Of a stretch of 14,696 bases of DNA, positions 1 through 8,488 are shown one piece after another (within the stretch, counting starts at the first letter, position 1; each line of letters starts with the position of its first letter). The notes beneath the pieces were generated by a model. The model saw only the letters and a program-made list of their open reading frames with translations, had not been told where the DNA came from and ran no database searches. A program made the position numbers and the translations under genes. Source of the DNA: Pedobacter sp. UBA5917 (GTDB taxonomy: Bacteria; Bacteroidota; Bacteroidia; Sphingobacteriales; Sphingobacteriaceae); assembly GCF_002432345.1 (NCBI RefSeq), contig NZ_DJDT01000206.1:1-14696 (forward strand), read 5' to 3'.

Positions 1-1308
1 AAGCAGCCGCCCCATCAGCTCTGTGGTAAACGTAGGGCGGCGCGATTGCGGATCCAGGGCACCAGCCTGTATAAGATATTGATTGTAAAGTTTATTTAAA
101 TCCTGCAGGTAAAAATTAAGCTGTGCCTGAAGGATCTCACCTGTACGTGGATCGCGGATAATATTGCCCCAGCTTTCGCCGGTACCTGGTTTAAAAACCA
201 CACCGCTTAAATGCGCATTTTCGAGATAAACCTGGTTCGAATCTGCAGCGGGCATTACCACTTCGATTGCATTCTGATATCCTGCCTTTTCGAAAGCTTT
301 ATTCCAGCTTAAAATCCCTTCTGCTAAGTAGGGAAGCCACTTTTTGGGGATCTGTGGATCAAGGAACATCCTGATCGGCGTTTTGGGTCTGCTTAATTTT
401 CCGCTGTTATAATCAACAGGGTTTACAGGTTCCATCCTCCATCGGTAAATATAACCCAGGTTAACTACACCCAATGGATTTTGGTCAAAATCAATATAAT
501 CAACCTGTTGAAATGGAACACGCTTATCGGCTGTGCGGGTGTTCATCAGCTGCTTTGGCAGGAGGATCATCGAGCTGTTGATCTCGAAAGTAAAAGGAGC
601 GAGGGTAGCACTTCCTTTAGAAATGGGTTTGTTATAAGTTCTCACCATACGGATAAAAAGGTTATCTGCATATCCTTTAACCGATTCGATATAAGAACGG
701 TCGTTCGCCATCATGCCAAGTCCGCTCATCATTTTAACCTGTTGGGCAAAACCAAAAAGTAAATTATCCTGGTTAAGGTATTCGGTGAGTTCGATTACAG
801 TGGTATGGGTACTATCATTAGTTGCTTTAATGGCGAAAGATTGTAGTAGCGATTCTGAATTGTTGCGTTCCAGCGAACGTTTCATGCCATTAAAAGTGCT
901 ATCTGTTGCGCGTTCCCTGTAACTTTTCATTTTTACGAAAAGTTTATTTCCGGCACCTTTTTCGAAATGGAAAAGATTTTCGCCGATAAGGTCGCCCGAA
1001 TAACCAAAAGGACTATCGGCAGAGCGGAAATCTGCAGCGGCGCGGCCTAAACGGTTTACCGTAAGGATTTCCCTGCCCAAAAGTGAATCGGGAATTTCGA
1101 GGTAGTACTTGTCGTCTACCTGATGCATGCGTACAAAACTGCTGTAGGTTTTGGCTTTGCTGGTTATGAGGGCTTTATAGGCACGCATGCGGGCGCCTGC
1201 ACTGTTTGCCGTACTGTCTTTTACCTGCGCTGAGGCAGAAAAATAGAAAAACAGGGCAATAAGGGTCGGAAAGACTTTAAAATAAAGTCGGCAATTGGTC
1301 TTTTTCAT
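1..1308 (-). CDS. Zinc-dependent metalloprotease, DUF5118/DUF5117 family (N-terminal part only)
   Basis: The reading frame is open for 436 codons from an ATG at 1308 to the window edge, so the C-terminal half is missing. A Sec signal peptide (basic start, hydrophobic residues 12-23, cleavage likely after S-A-S-A at 27) predicts export. Residues about 40-90 fit the DUF5118 pattern (…YYLEIPDSLLGREIL…) and the following ~200 residues fit DUF5117. The segment DPRTGEILQAQLNFY (from residue 386) and the last visible residues, ending ELMGRLL, match the part of this family that lies just before the HExxH zinc motif. That motif should fall a few codons outside the window, so catalysis cannot be confirmed here. 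The gene starts 47 bp after the susD stop with no terminator between them, so it is probably the third gene of the transporter operon. Its likely role is to cleave peptides or proteins in the periplasm or at the surface to feed SusCD; substrate unknown. Confidence 0.85.
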   Translation of the reverse strand, partial: MKKTNCRLYFKVFPTLIALFFYFSASAQVKDSTANSAGARMRAYKALITSKAKTYSSFVRMHQVDDKYYLEIPDSLLGREILTVNRLGRAAADFRSADSPFGYSGDLIGENLFHFEKGAGNKLFVKMKSYRERATDSTFNGMKRSLERNNSESLLQSFAIKATNDSTHTTVIELTEYLNQDNLLFGFAQQVKMMSGLGMMANDRSYIESVKGYADNLFIRMVRTYNKPISKGSATLAPFTFEINSSMILLPKQLMNTRTADKRVPFQQVDYIDFDQNPLGVVNLGYIYRWRMEPVNPVDYNSGKLSRPKTPIRMFLDPQIPKKWLPYLAEGILSWNKAFEKAGYQNAIEVVMPAADSNQVYLENAHLSGVVFKPGTGESWGNIIRDPRTGEILQAQLNFYLQDLNKLYNQYLIQAGALDPQSRRPTFTTELMGRLL

Positions 1309-1355
1309 GAATGAGATTAAAATCAGGCCACCGGAACCAGGCAGCCTGAAGGTTT

Positions 1356-2834
1356 TTATTGGTAGTTTGGTGCCTGTGTTAAATTAGGGTTCAATTGGAT
1401 ATCGTTTAATGGTATCGGCCAGATCTGTTTCCAGCTTGCCCAGGTACTGCCTTTTACGGTAGCGGCAGCTGTCATTACAGCATCAATCCTTCCGGTACGT
1501 TTCAGGTCGTAAAAACGGTGGCCCGATTCGCTGAACAGCTCGGTGCGTCTTTCTTTTAAAATAGCATCCATACAGGCATCGGGTGAAATTGTTGAAGGAT
1601 AATCGGGAAGGGCGTCGGCAGGAGTAGTCGGTCTGGCCCTTTGGCGTACCACATTAATGTCCTGTACGGCAGCGGTTACATTGTTATTCTGTTTTAAACG
1701 TGCTTCAGCGCGGATGAGGAACTGCTCTGCAAGACGGAGCTGGATTAAAAATTCTGTTCCGTTTACCACCGATTTATATTTGGCCGGATAATAAAACTGT
1801 CCGTTTACCGGTGCTGTGGTGGTGGTTTTTAAAACCGTCCAATTGGCGATTCGTTGATCATTGGCTTCGAAACTGTTTAAAAGTGAAGCACTCATGGCAC
1901 CCGGACTGATGTTGGCCAAAGCTACCTGCGTGGCATTTACTGCAGGGGCAGTGGTATATAAATAGTAATCGCGAACCACATTTCCGGTTGTAGGGGCAAT
2001 GGCCCAGATGGTTTCAAGGCTGTTGGCTAAAAATACATTCGCAGGTGGCAGGAGCTGGTAAAGTGTACTGTTGTTGATTACTTTTGTTGCCTCTGCCTCT
2101 GCACCTGCGTAATTTTCCATGTATAAATAAACGCGTGCCAGTAATGCGGCAGCTGCAAATTTATTAGGACGCGTGCGGTTTGGGGTAGTGGCACTCAGGC
2201 CATCGAGATAGGTTTCTCCCAATAAACTTTCGGCCCTTATAAGGTCGGCAGCCATTTGTGCATATACCTGTGCTTTTGGTGCCCGTGGTAGAAAATTGGT
2301 TACGTTATAATCAGAGCTAAGTGCCAATGGAACATCACCATATAGGTTTACCAGATCGAAATAGCTGAATGCACGCATAAATAATGCTTCGCCCATCCAC
2401 TGGTTATAACGCGAAAGGTTGCTGCGGTGCGACTCCACATTTTCGATGGTAAGGTTACAGTTGTATACCTGACGGTAAAGTGTTATCCACTGTGTCGAAT
2501 TGGTGGAAGTAAGCCCGTTTAGATAAAACTGGGAGGTAGTTGCCGCAATAGAATTTACACTGGCAGCCTGGATCTGCGTTAAATCGTCGGCGTATAAACT
2601 GGTGCGGAAACCGATGGTTTCGTATAGGGTGTTTGCGCCGTTATAAAGTATACTTCCGGCCGCTGTACTAAAAATACCGGTAAGTACAGCACCTGTAGAA
2701 TTATCGTTCAGGTAAGCGCCTTCGGTAGCAAAACGGTCGGTAGGTAATGGGATTTCCAGAAACTTTTTACAGCCACTAAAAAGTGTAGCAAAAAGAACAA
2801 AAGCGATGAATATATGGGATTTAATAGTTTTCAT
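1356..2834 (-). CDS. SusD/RagB family nutrient-binding outer-membrane lipoprotein
   Basis: This 492-residue protein is the surface substrate-binding partner of the adjacent SusC transporter. A type II signal peptide with lipobox L-F-S-G-C places the acylated cysteine at residue 22, followed by the typical KKFLEIP. The SusD core signature GEALFMRAFSYFDLVNLYGDVPL spans about residues 148-170 and helical TPR-like repeats follow (about 225-250). The C-terminal RagB/SusD domain is marked by KERRTELFSESGHRFYDL and, near the end, by a W-x-x-I-W-P-I-P motif. Length is normal for the family. It starts 11 bp after the susC stop, so the two are almost certainly co-transcribed and translated as a pair that forms the lid over the SusC barrel. 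The ligand cannot be read from sequence. The flanking metalloprotease argues for peptides, as for RagAB, but this is inference. Confidence 0.95.
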   Translation of the reverse strand: MKTIKSHIFIAFVLFATLFSGCKKFLEIPLPTDRFATEGAYLNDNSTGAVLTGIFSTAAGSILYNGANTLYETIGFRTSLYADDLTQIQAASVNSIAATTSQFYLNGLTSTNSTQWITLYRQVYNCNLTIENVESHRSNLSRYNQWMGEALFMRAFSYFDLVNLYGDVPLALSSDYNVTNFLPRAPKAQVYAQMAADLIRAESLLGETYLDGLSATTPNRTRPNKFAAAALLARVYLYMENYAGAEAEATKVINNSTLYQLLPPANVFLANSLETIWAIAPTTGNVVRDYYLYTTAPAVNATQVALANISPGAMSASLLNSFEANDQRIANWTVLKTTTTAPVNGQFYYPAKYKSVVNGTEFLIQLRLAEQFLIRAEARLKQNNNVTAAVQDINVVRQRARPTTPADALPDYPSTISPDACMDAILKERRTELFSESGHRFYDLKRTGRIDAVMTAAATVKGSTWASWKQIWPIPLNDIQLNPNLTQAPNYQ

Positions 2835-2845
2835 GTCGTTTGAAA

Positions 2846-5800
2846 TTAAAGCGTAACGTTTAAACCAAGGTTAAATACTTTTAATGGCGGAAGTGAGACC
2901 AGCGAAAGGTTCTCCGGATCAAGATCGCGGTATTTCGAAATCGTAAACAGGTTCTGTCCCTGTAGAGTAACCCGAAGGTTGTTTACATGCAGCTTTTTCA
3001 GGTATTCTTTGGGCAAGGCATAAGATAAACTCAGGTTTTGCAAGCGTGCATAGGTAATCCGTTCGTAGGCACCAGAACTCTGTCTGAAAGTATTCTGACC
3101 GAACAAGCTGGTCAATAAACTGGTTGTTGCCTTAGGTACATTGGTTACATCTCCAGGTTTCTGCCAGCGATCCAAAGCCCATGAAGTGGTATTACGATCG
3201 AAATAACCTGGCAAATAACTTAACTGGCCCTGAAAATTGCTGCCCATTTTATTAACCAGGGCTACAGAGAAATCTAACGAGATACTTTTGTAACTGAATG
3301 AGTTGGAAACGCTTCCGAAATAACGTGGTGCCAGATCAATATTAACGGTCCTGTCATCATTGGTTAGTCCGGTTAAATAAGGACCCTGAACACCAGCGGC
3401 ATTAACAAAGTTATAATCGCCAGTTTGAGGATTAACACCTACATAATTATAAACTTTAATATTGCTTATCGATTTGCCCAGTACATAGTTGAAGTTTGGT
3501 GCGAGGTACTGTGCAGGCATTTCAAGTACTTTGCTTTTAGGCAGCGTCATTACAGCACTGGTAGACCAGCTGAAGTTTTTACCGCGGATATTTGAGCTCG
3601 ATAAACTGAATTCAAGCCCGGTATTCTGGATCAGCACAGGAGAGTTTAACAAAACATTTGCAAAACCCGTTACGTTAGAGAGTGGTTGACTGATTAACTG
3701 ATCTGAAACTTTATTTTTATAATAACTCGCATCGATTAAGATACGGTCTTTTAAAAAGCCAAGGGAAATTCCATAGTCCTGTTTTTTATTCGATTCCCAA
3801 TGGAGGGTGCTATTCGATAGTCCGTTAGAGATAAAAACCGTATTGTTTAAATAAGGTGTACCGGTTGAGTACGATGATAAATAACCATAGTTTGCTATGC
3901 CATCACCTCCTGTTGTACCATAACTGGCACGGAGTTTACCAAAGCTTAAGAAAGAAAGGTTGTCTTTAATCAGTTTTTCTTCGCTAAAGATCCAGCTTCC
4001 ACCAACAGATCCAAACCATCCGAACCGGTTTTCAGGAGCGAATTTGGTAGAACCGTCATATCTGGCACTCAGGTTAATGATGTATTTGTTGGCCCAGTTA
4101 TAATTTAAATTTCCAAAATAGCCCATGTAACGGGTTAATGCTTTATTAAAGTTGGTGGTTACTGTTGTTCCTGCCGATGGATTGTTTAAACGGGCATCGG
4201 CCACAAAACCAGTTCCGGTAATCTGGTTCTGGTAAATCATTTTATCCTGGAAAGTAGCTCCTGCGATAGCCGTAATGTTACCGCGTTTTCCTAAAGTCCT
4301 GGTATAACTGGCATAAGGCTCGAAAGACCAGGTGCGGATGTTGTATACATTGCTTGCACTGTTGGCTTTGGCTGTTGCGGCGATATCGTTCGGAGCAAAC
4401 ACCGTTGTAGGAACCTGGCGCAGTTCATTGCCTGTAAGCAGGTTGTAGCCTACAAGGGCTTTGATGGTAAGGCCTTTAACCGGTTTGTAAAGCAAGGTGG
4501 TATTGCCGAGCAGGTTATTGGTTACCCCGCGGTAATCAGTATTGATGTATGCGTAAGGATTATTGTTAGATATCCAGTTTAAACTTCCATCAGGGTTGAA
4601 ATAGGAAGGTCCGTTTGGTGCACGCAAGGTTGCCGCATCGCCCGAAAATTCATAAGGAAGCATGGTATTTACGGTAGAGTTGTACAGCGTAGAAACCGTT
4701 AAATTGAATTTTTTATTTTTTGTATTTGTACTTAAATCAACTTTAAGTCCACCATCGCGGTTATACCCCTTTGAACGGAGCACATTGCCCTGATCATTAA
4801 AACTTCCGCTTATCGAATAACTGGTAAGTTCGCTGCCACCGCTATAACGTAAATTTAAACGGGTGCTCCAGGCTTTATAATCGGTGAGCTCTTTAGACCA
4901 GTTGGTTTCTGCATCCAGTGGATAGGTTCCGTTGAGGTCAAGATCACCAGGACCAACAGCCAGACCATCATTTTTAAGTGCCTCGCGGCGCAGCATCAGG
5001 TAATCTGCCGTGCCCAACAATTCGGGGAAAGTACCCACCACACTTAAACTGCGGTTGAGGTTGACATTCAATGATTGATCACCGTTTTTATTGAAACTTC
5101 CTTTTTTGGTGGTAATCAGGATTACACCATAAGCACCCCTCGATCCATAAATCGCAGTTGCATCAGCATCTTTCAACACATCGATACTTTCAATATCTTC
5201 CGGATTAAGGTAGTTTAAGGCATTTCCGCCCTGTTGTGCCAAGGTACCGGTAAGCCTGTTATTACTTAGTGTTGGGAGCCCGCCCGACATTCCGTTCGGG
5301 TTAAAATTGGTTCCGCCGGCAGGGTAGGGCACACCATCAACAACATATAATGGATCTACATTGTTGAAACCGTTTATACCACGGATTTTTACATTGAAGG
5401 ATCCGCCAACCTGCCCGGTATTCTGTATAATCTGTAAACCCGGCACTTTGTTCTGGATCATCTGTAGTACGTTCGGAACCGGGCTTTTCGCCAGTTCTTC
5501 GCTGGTGATGGTATAGGAGTTGCCAGTGCTCAGCCTCTTAGAAGTAGTAGTATAGGCCAAAACCTGTACCTGATCGAGCTGGCTGTTATTTTCTTCAAGG
5601 GTAATATCCAACCTGCGGCTTGCCGTAATTTTAACTTCCTTACTCAGGTAGCCCAGGTAACTGAACACCAAACTGGTATTTCCATTGGTAAGTACAGCTG
5701 TATATGCACCTTTTGTGTCCGAAATCCAGACCTGTTTTCCGCCTGTACCTTTTGCGGTAATGGTTACGCCGGGCAATGCACCACCGTCTTTAGTGGTAAT

Positions 5801-6220
5801 TTTACCCGTAACCAGGATGGTGGCTTTGCCGATAATGGTTTCGGCCAGTGATTTTGGAGCAGCCTTATTGATGACAACGGTATTGTTTACCACCGAAAAT
5901 TCGAGATCTGCACTTGATAAAATCCGGGTTAAAGCCTCTCTTAAAGGAACGTCTTTTAAACTTACCTTAATGAGCGGATAATTTTTGAAAAGCCCCGAAT
6001 TGTAGAAGAAAGTGTGGCCGCTCTGTCTTCCGATCCTTTCGAGGAGGTTTTCGATACTGATGTTTTTTTCAGAGATACTGATGTTCTGACTGTATACCGT
6101 GGCGCTTACCTGTATACAGCATACGAGCATGATCAGTGTGAATATCTTCATTATCTTCGATAGTTTATGGTAGCATCTGGTGAGGGCATACCATGGTTGA
6201 TACAAAGTAGAAATTTGCAT
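2846..6220 (-). CDS. SusC/RagA family TonB-dependent outer-membrane transporter with STN signalling domain
   Basis: This 1124-residue transporter imports a nutrient captured by SusD, using TonB energy. Domain order: signal peptide (hydrophobic stretch 26-40, cleavage near VSATVYSQ); STN/secretin-like domain about 48-117; carboxypeptidase-regulatory-like beta-sandwich about 136-208; a TonB-box-like stretch LDQVQVLAY (215-223); plug domain from about 228 with the family signatures VKIRGINGFNNVDPLYVVDG and, further on, GSRGAYGVILITTKKG; then a long C-terminal beta-barrel. The STN domain is what distinguishes signal-transducing SusC proteins, which contact a FecR-type anti-sigma factor, and that gene lies directly upstream. 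The ATG at 6220 gives a 23-residue extension before an in-frame ATG (M24); both would leave a usable signal peptide, and basic extensions of this sort are common in the family. It is separated from fecR by 169 bp containing a strong hairpin, so it may have its own sigma-dependent promoter. Confidence 0.96.
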   Translation of the reverse strand: MQISTLYQPWYALTRCYHKLSKIMKIFTLIMLVCCIQVSATVYSQNISISEKNISIENLLERIGRQSGHTFFYNSGLFKNYPLIKVSLKDVPLREALTRILSSADLEFSVVNNTVVINKAAPKSLAETIIGKATILVTGKITTKDGGALPGVTITAKGTGGKQVWISDTKGAYTAVLTNGNTSLVFSYLGYLSKEVKITASRRLDITLEENNSQLDQVQVLAYTTTSKRLSTGNSYTITSEELAKSPVPNVLQMIQNKVPGLQIIQNTGQVGGSFNVKIRGINGFNNVDPLYVVDGVPYPAGGTNFNPNGMSGGLPTLSNNRLTGTLAQQGGNALNYLNPEDIESIDVLKDADATAIYGSRGAYGVILITTKKGSFNKNGDQSLNVNLNRSLSVVGTFPELLGTADYLMLRREALKNDGLAVGPGDLDLNGTYPLDAETNWSKELTDYKAWSTRLNLRYSGGSELTSYSISGSFNDQGNVLRSKGYNRDGGLKVDLSTNTKNKKFNLTVSTLYNSTVNTMLPYEFSGDAATLRAPNGPSYFNPDGSLNWISNNNPYAYINTDYRGVTNNLLGNTTLLYKPVKGLTIKALVGYNLLTGNELRQVPTTVFAPNDIAATAKANSASNVYNIRTWSFEPYASYTRTLGKRGNITAIAGATFQDKMIYQNQITGTGFVADARLNNPSAGTTVTTNFNKALTRYMGYFGNLNYNWANKYIINLSARYDGSTKFAPENRFGWFGSVGGSWIFSEEKLIKDNLSFLSFGKLRASYGTTGGDGIANYGYLSSYSTGTPYLNNTVFISNGLSNSTLHWESNKKQDYGISLGFLKDRILIDASYYKNKVSDQLISQPLSNVTGFANVLLNSPVLIQNTGLEFSLSSSNIRGKNFSWSTSAVMTLPKSKVLEMPAQYLAPNFNYVLGKSISNIKVYNYVGVNPQTGDYNFVNAAGVQGPYLTGLTNDDRTVNIDLAPRYFGSVSNSFSYKSISLDFSVALVNKMGSNFQGQLSYLPGYFDRNTTSWALDRWQKPGDVTNVPKATTSLLTSLFGQNTFRQSSGAYERITYARLQNLSLSYALPKEYLKKLHVNNLRVTLQGQNLFTISKYRDLDPENLSLVSLPPLKVFNLGLNVTL

Positions 6221-6291
6221 ACTTTTGTTTGGTTGGGTTGATGGTTATAAGAAATTAGTCGATTTTTGAAAACGACGCCTGACTGTATTAT

Positions 6292-6326
6292 CCGGGATGT
6301 GTTGACGCACATCCCGGTTTTTTTTT
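6292..6326 (+). terminator. Perfect 10-bp hairpin with T9 tract, in the fecR-susC spacer
   Basis: Arms CCGGGATGTG (6292-6301) and CACATCCCGG (6308-6317) pair perfectly around the loop TTGACG, and nine T residues follow (6318-6326). Read on the plus strand this is a textbook intrinsic terminator. Both flanking genes, however, lie on the minus strand. In the minus orientation the same stem is preceded by nine A residues and followed by ATAATACAG, with no U tract. So it would stop antisense transcription entering from the susC side, or act as an mRNA stem-loop separating fecR from susC transcripts. The structure is certain; its role is inference. Confidence 0.65.
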
Positions 6327-6389
6327 GTCAAACAATCGGCAATCCTTTACCGGCCTGGCCAGTTAGGGATCGTGTGATGTTATATTTTT

Positions 6390-7529
6390 CTAATAGACAG
6401 TTATTTTACGTTCATTTATTTTAAAGCGGATTCCTCCACGTTTTAATATTTCGATTACCTGCGAGAGGTTTTCTGTTCTCGATACCTTACCGCTGAAATG
6501 TTCCTGGGGAATTTCTCCCTGGTAAATTACTTCCACATCGTACCAACGGGCAATCTGGTTCATGATTTCGGGTACAGAAGCATCTTCAAACTGGAATTCG
6601 CCCTCTTTCCAGGCCACAGCCAGTTCGGTATTTGCATCAGTAATTTTCTGGATCTCCGGTTTTCCATTTTCGGTACCGGCGGCTTCACCAGGCGATAACA
6701 GTACCGATTTGCCATGTGAAGAAACTTTTACGGCACCTTCTAAAAGTGTGGTAAGCTGTGTGGGGTCGCCCTGATAGTAGCGCACATTAAAATGCGTGCC
6801 CAATACTTCAATGCGCTCATCGCCAGCCTGTACAATAAAGGGGATGCGCGATTTTTTATCTTTTGTTTGCAGATGGGCCACTTCGAAATAGGCTTCGCCC
6901 TTTACTTCAACATTGCGTTGGCTGGCGCTGAAAACCTCAGGATAACGGATGCTTGAAAGTGCATTGAGCCAAACATGTGATCCATCAGGCAGTACCAGTT
7001 CATATTTTGCCCCTTTTGGTGTACTTAAAGTATTGTACTTGTTTGATGAAGCATTTTCGCTTGTTGGCGAATACACAACTACACCATTGGTTTTGCTCAC
7101 CTGCACGCCTGTTAATCCGGCCAGTTTTCCTTCTGCTGCGGTATCAAGCGATATCCTGCGGCCATCTGCAAGGGTAAGTATGGCCTGATCGCCCCCTGGT
7201 GCAATATCGGTTCCGAATAAAGCATTTCCCAGTAAAGCATTACGCTGGGTGGCATGTTGGTTATTAAATACCACGAAAACAATCCCTGCAATGAGGACTA
7301 TTGCTGCTGCAGCACTTAAGAGGCGCCAATTGAGCCACGATAACCGCTTTACCTTAGGTTCGGAAGCGATCAAATGGTTTGTTTTGGCATATATACGTGA
7401 GCGGACCGTATCCTGATCCTGCTCTTGTTGAAAAGGCAGCTGTACCGAAGCGTACCAAAGTTCTACTTCGGTACGTTCTTCTTCGGTTGCTGTTCCTTCG
7501 AGATATTTTTTAATGAGTTCTTGTTGCAC
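6390..7529 (-). CDS. FecR family transmembrane anti-sigma factor with DUF4974 domain
   Basis: This 379-residue protein is expected to hold the ECF sigma factor at the inner membrane and release it when the SusC STN domain signals substrate. The N-terminal cytoplasmic segment (1-67) has the family pattern KKYLEGTATEEERTEVELWY. A single membrane helix spans about 69-88. The periplasmic FecR domain (about 167-268) carries TPKGAKYELVLPDGSHVWLN and NVEVKGEAYFEVAH. The C-terminal DUF4974 domain (about 309-377) begins FQFEDASVPEIMNQIARWYDV. The start codon is GTG at 7529: no ATG lies upstream before an in-frame stop, and the family motif begins immediately after it. The gene follows the sigma gene by 195 bp of AT-rich DNA, which is wide for this pair. 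DUF4974 is probably the part that contacts the STN domain of SusC, as in related FecR systems. Confidence 0.94.
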   Translation of the reverse strand: MQQELIKKYLEGTATEEERTEVELWYASVQLPFQQEQDQDTVRSRIYAKTNHLIASEPKVKRLSWLNWRLLSAAAAIVLIAGIVFVVFNNQHATQRNALLGNALFGTDIAPGGDQAILTLADGRRISLDTAAEGKLAGLTGVQVSKTNGVVVYSPTSENASSNKYNTLSTPKGAKYELVLPDGSHVWLNALSSIRYPEVFSASQRNVEVKGEAYFEVAHLQTKDKKSRIPFIVQAGDERIEVLGTHFNVRYYQGDPTQLTTLLEGAVKVSSHGKSVLLSPGEAAGTENGKPEIQKITDANTELAVAWKEGEFQFEDASVPEIMNQIARWYDVEVIYQGEIPQEHFSGKVSRTENLSQVIEILKRGGIRFKINERKITVY

Positions 7530-7724
7530 GTTAAAATTTTCTATAGGTTTTAAGGTATATCGTTTATCGGTTTAAAAAGTACCATCCTGTTTTTAATTTT
7601 TTTTAAGAAAAATGGAAAAACTTTAAAATATACTATATAACAGGCTGGAATTGGCTTGTGATAATCCGAATTAACCCTGGATTAGTGTGTTTGTTGAAGA
7701 AAAATAATGGTTGATTAAGCGGTA

Positions 7725-8318
7725 TTATGCTTTTATCCTTAAAAGCATGGAAATTCCGAGCATTAAAAGTGAAGAATCGTAAGCCATAATGCGTTGTTTT
7801 AAACGTTCGGCCGCACGGTGGCTCTGATTTTTTACGGTTTGTTCCGAAATACCCAATTGTTGGGCAATCTGTGATGCAGAAAGTTTGAGTTCGCGTTTAA
7901 GATGATAGATTTCGACCATGCGTGGTGGCATCAGGGCAAGTTCATCGTCGATAATTTTTTGAAGCTCTCCGGCAATCATCTGCTCATCGGCAGCCAAGGC
8001 GTAGTTTTGTGGTTTTTTTGCAAAACCATCGGCATAACGCAAGCGCACTTCATCTTTCCGGTAAACATCAAGTATTTTATGACGCAGCACACCATAAAGA
8101 TAGGCTTGCAGTTCGTTTTCCTTTGCCAGCATATCGGCATTGTTCCACAGCACTACAAAACATTCCTGTATCAGGTCTTCAGCCAGATCCTGATCATTCA
8201 GTTTACGCAGGGCATGGTGATAGAGCTGTGCCCAATATTTTTCAAAAGCCAGTTCGAAAGCCTTACCCTTATTTTCAGGGGTGCTCGCCATTGAACCGCT
8301 TTCCGGAAGTATGGGCAT
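7725..8318 (-). CDS. ECF-type RNA polymerase sigma factor (sigma-70 family)
   Basis: This 197-residue protein has the two helical regions of an ECF sigma factor and nothing else large. Region 2 spans about residues 20-88 (FELAFEKYWAQLYHHALRKL, then DLAEDLIQECFVVLWNN). Region 4 spans about 122-176, with a helix-turn-helix SASQIAQQLGISEQTVKNQ at 148-166. It is expected to recruit RNA polymerase to the susCD operon when freed by the FecR protein encoded just downstream, and perhaps to its own promoter. The ATG at 8318 is used here. An ATG at codon 10 (8291) is a good alternative, since the first nine residues carry no sigma feature. After region 4 there is a short hydrophobic tail (about 180-197, with SLLMLGISMLL), a recurrent trait of Bacteroidota ECF factors whose purpose I cannot state. 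Confidence 0.93.
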   Translation of the reverse strand: MPILPESGSMASTPENKGKAFELAFEKYWAQLYHHALRKLNDQDLAEDLIQECFVVLWNNADMLAKENELQAYLYGVLRHKILDVYRKDEVRLRYADGFAKKPQNYALAADEQMIAGELQKIIDDELALMPPRMVEIYHLKRELKLSASQIAQQLGISEQTVKNQSHRAAERLKQRIMAYDSSLLMLGISMLLRIKA

Positions 8319-8351
8319 GGGATGTGAAGTTAATTAGGTTATTGTTGGCCT

Positions 8352-8380
8352 AAAATATAAATTATTAGCCGGAATACAAT
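8352..8380 (-). promoter_or_regulatory. Candidate promoter of the sigma-factor gene
   Basis: On the minus strand the sequence ATTG (8380-8377) is followed after 17 bp by TATATTTT (8359-8352). This resembles the Bacteroidota -33 TTTG / -7 TAnnTTTG promoter, with the last G of the -7 box replaced by T. It would start transcription about 25-30 nt before the ATG at 8318, a normal leader length. It is a one-mismatch match in AT-rich DNA, so it is only suggestive. Confidence 0.35.
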
Positions 8381-8488
8381 TATTTTCAGCACTACAGGGC
8401 TGTTTTTGTAAAAAACTTGTTGTAATGTCTTTTCCGGAAGGCGACTGTGTTGGTAATTCTTATACAATGTTTTTTACACCATAAAGAA

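Noticed and set aside
481..762. Plus-strand frame of 93 codons inside the metalloprotease gene
   Set aside because: It lies antisense to a well-supported coding frame and shows no family motif.
7586..7644. CCTGTT … AACAGG inverted repeat in the sigma-fecR gap
   Set aside because: Only six base pairs enclose a loop of about 47 bases in AT-rich DNA; too weak for a terminator or operator call.
8009..8353. Plus-strand frames overlapping the sigma-factor gene
   Set aside because: They are antisense to the conserved sigma region 2 and 4 codons; the encoded peptides look like reverse translations, with no recognisable domain.
8461..8488. Possible hairpin AATTCTT/AAGAATT after the LytTR gene stop
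   Set aside because: The stem is short and AT-only apart from one pair, with a mismatch or bulge and no T tract, so no terminator is called.
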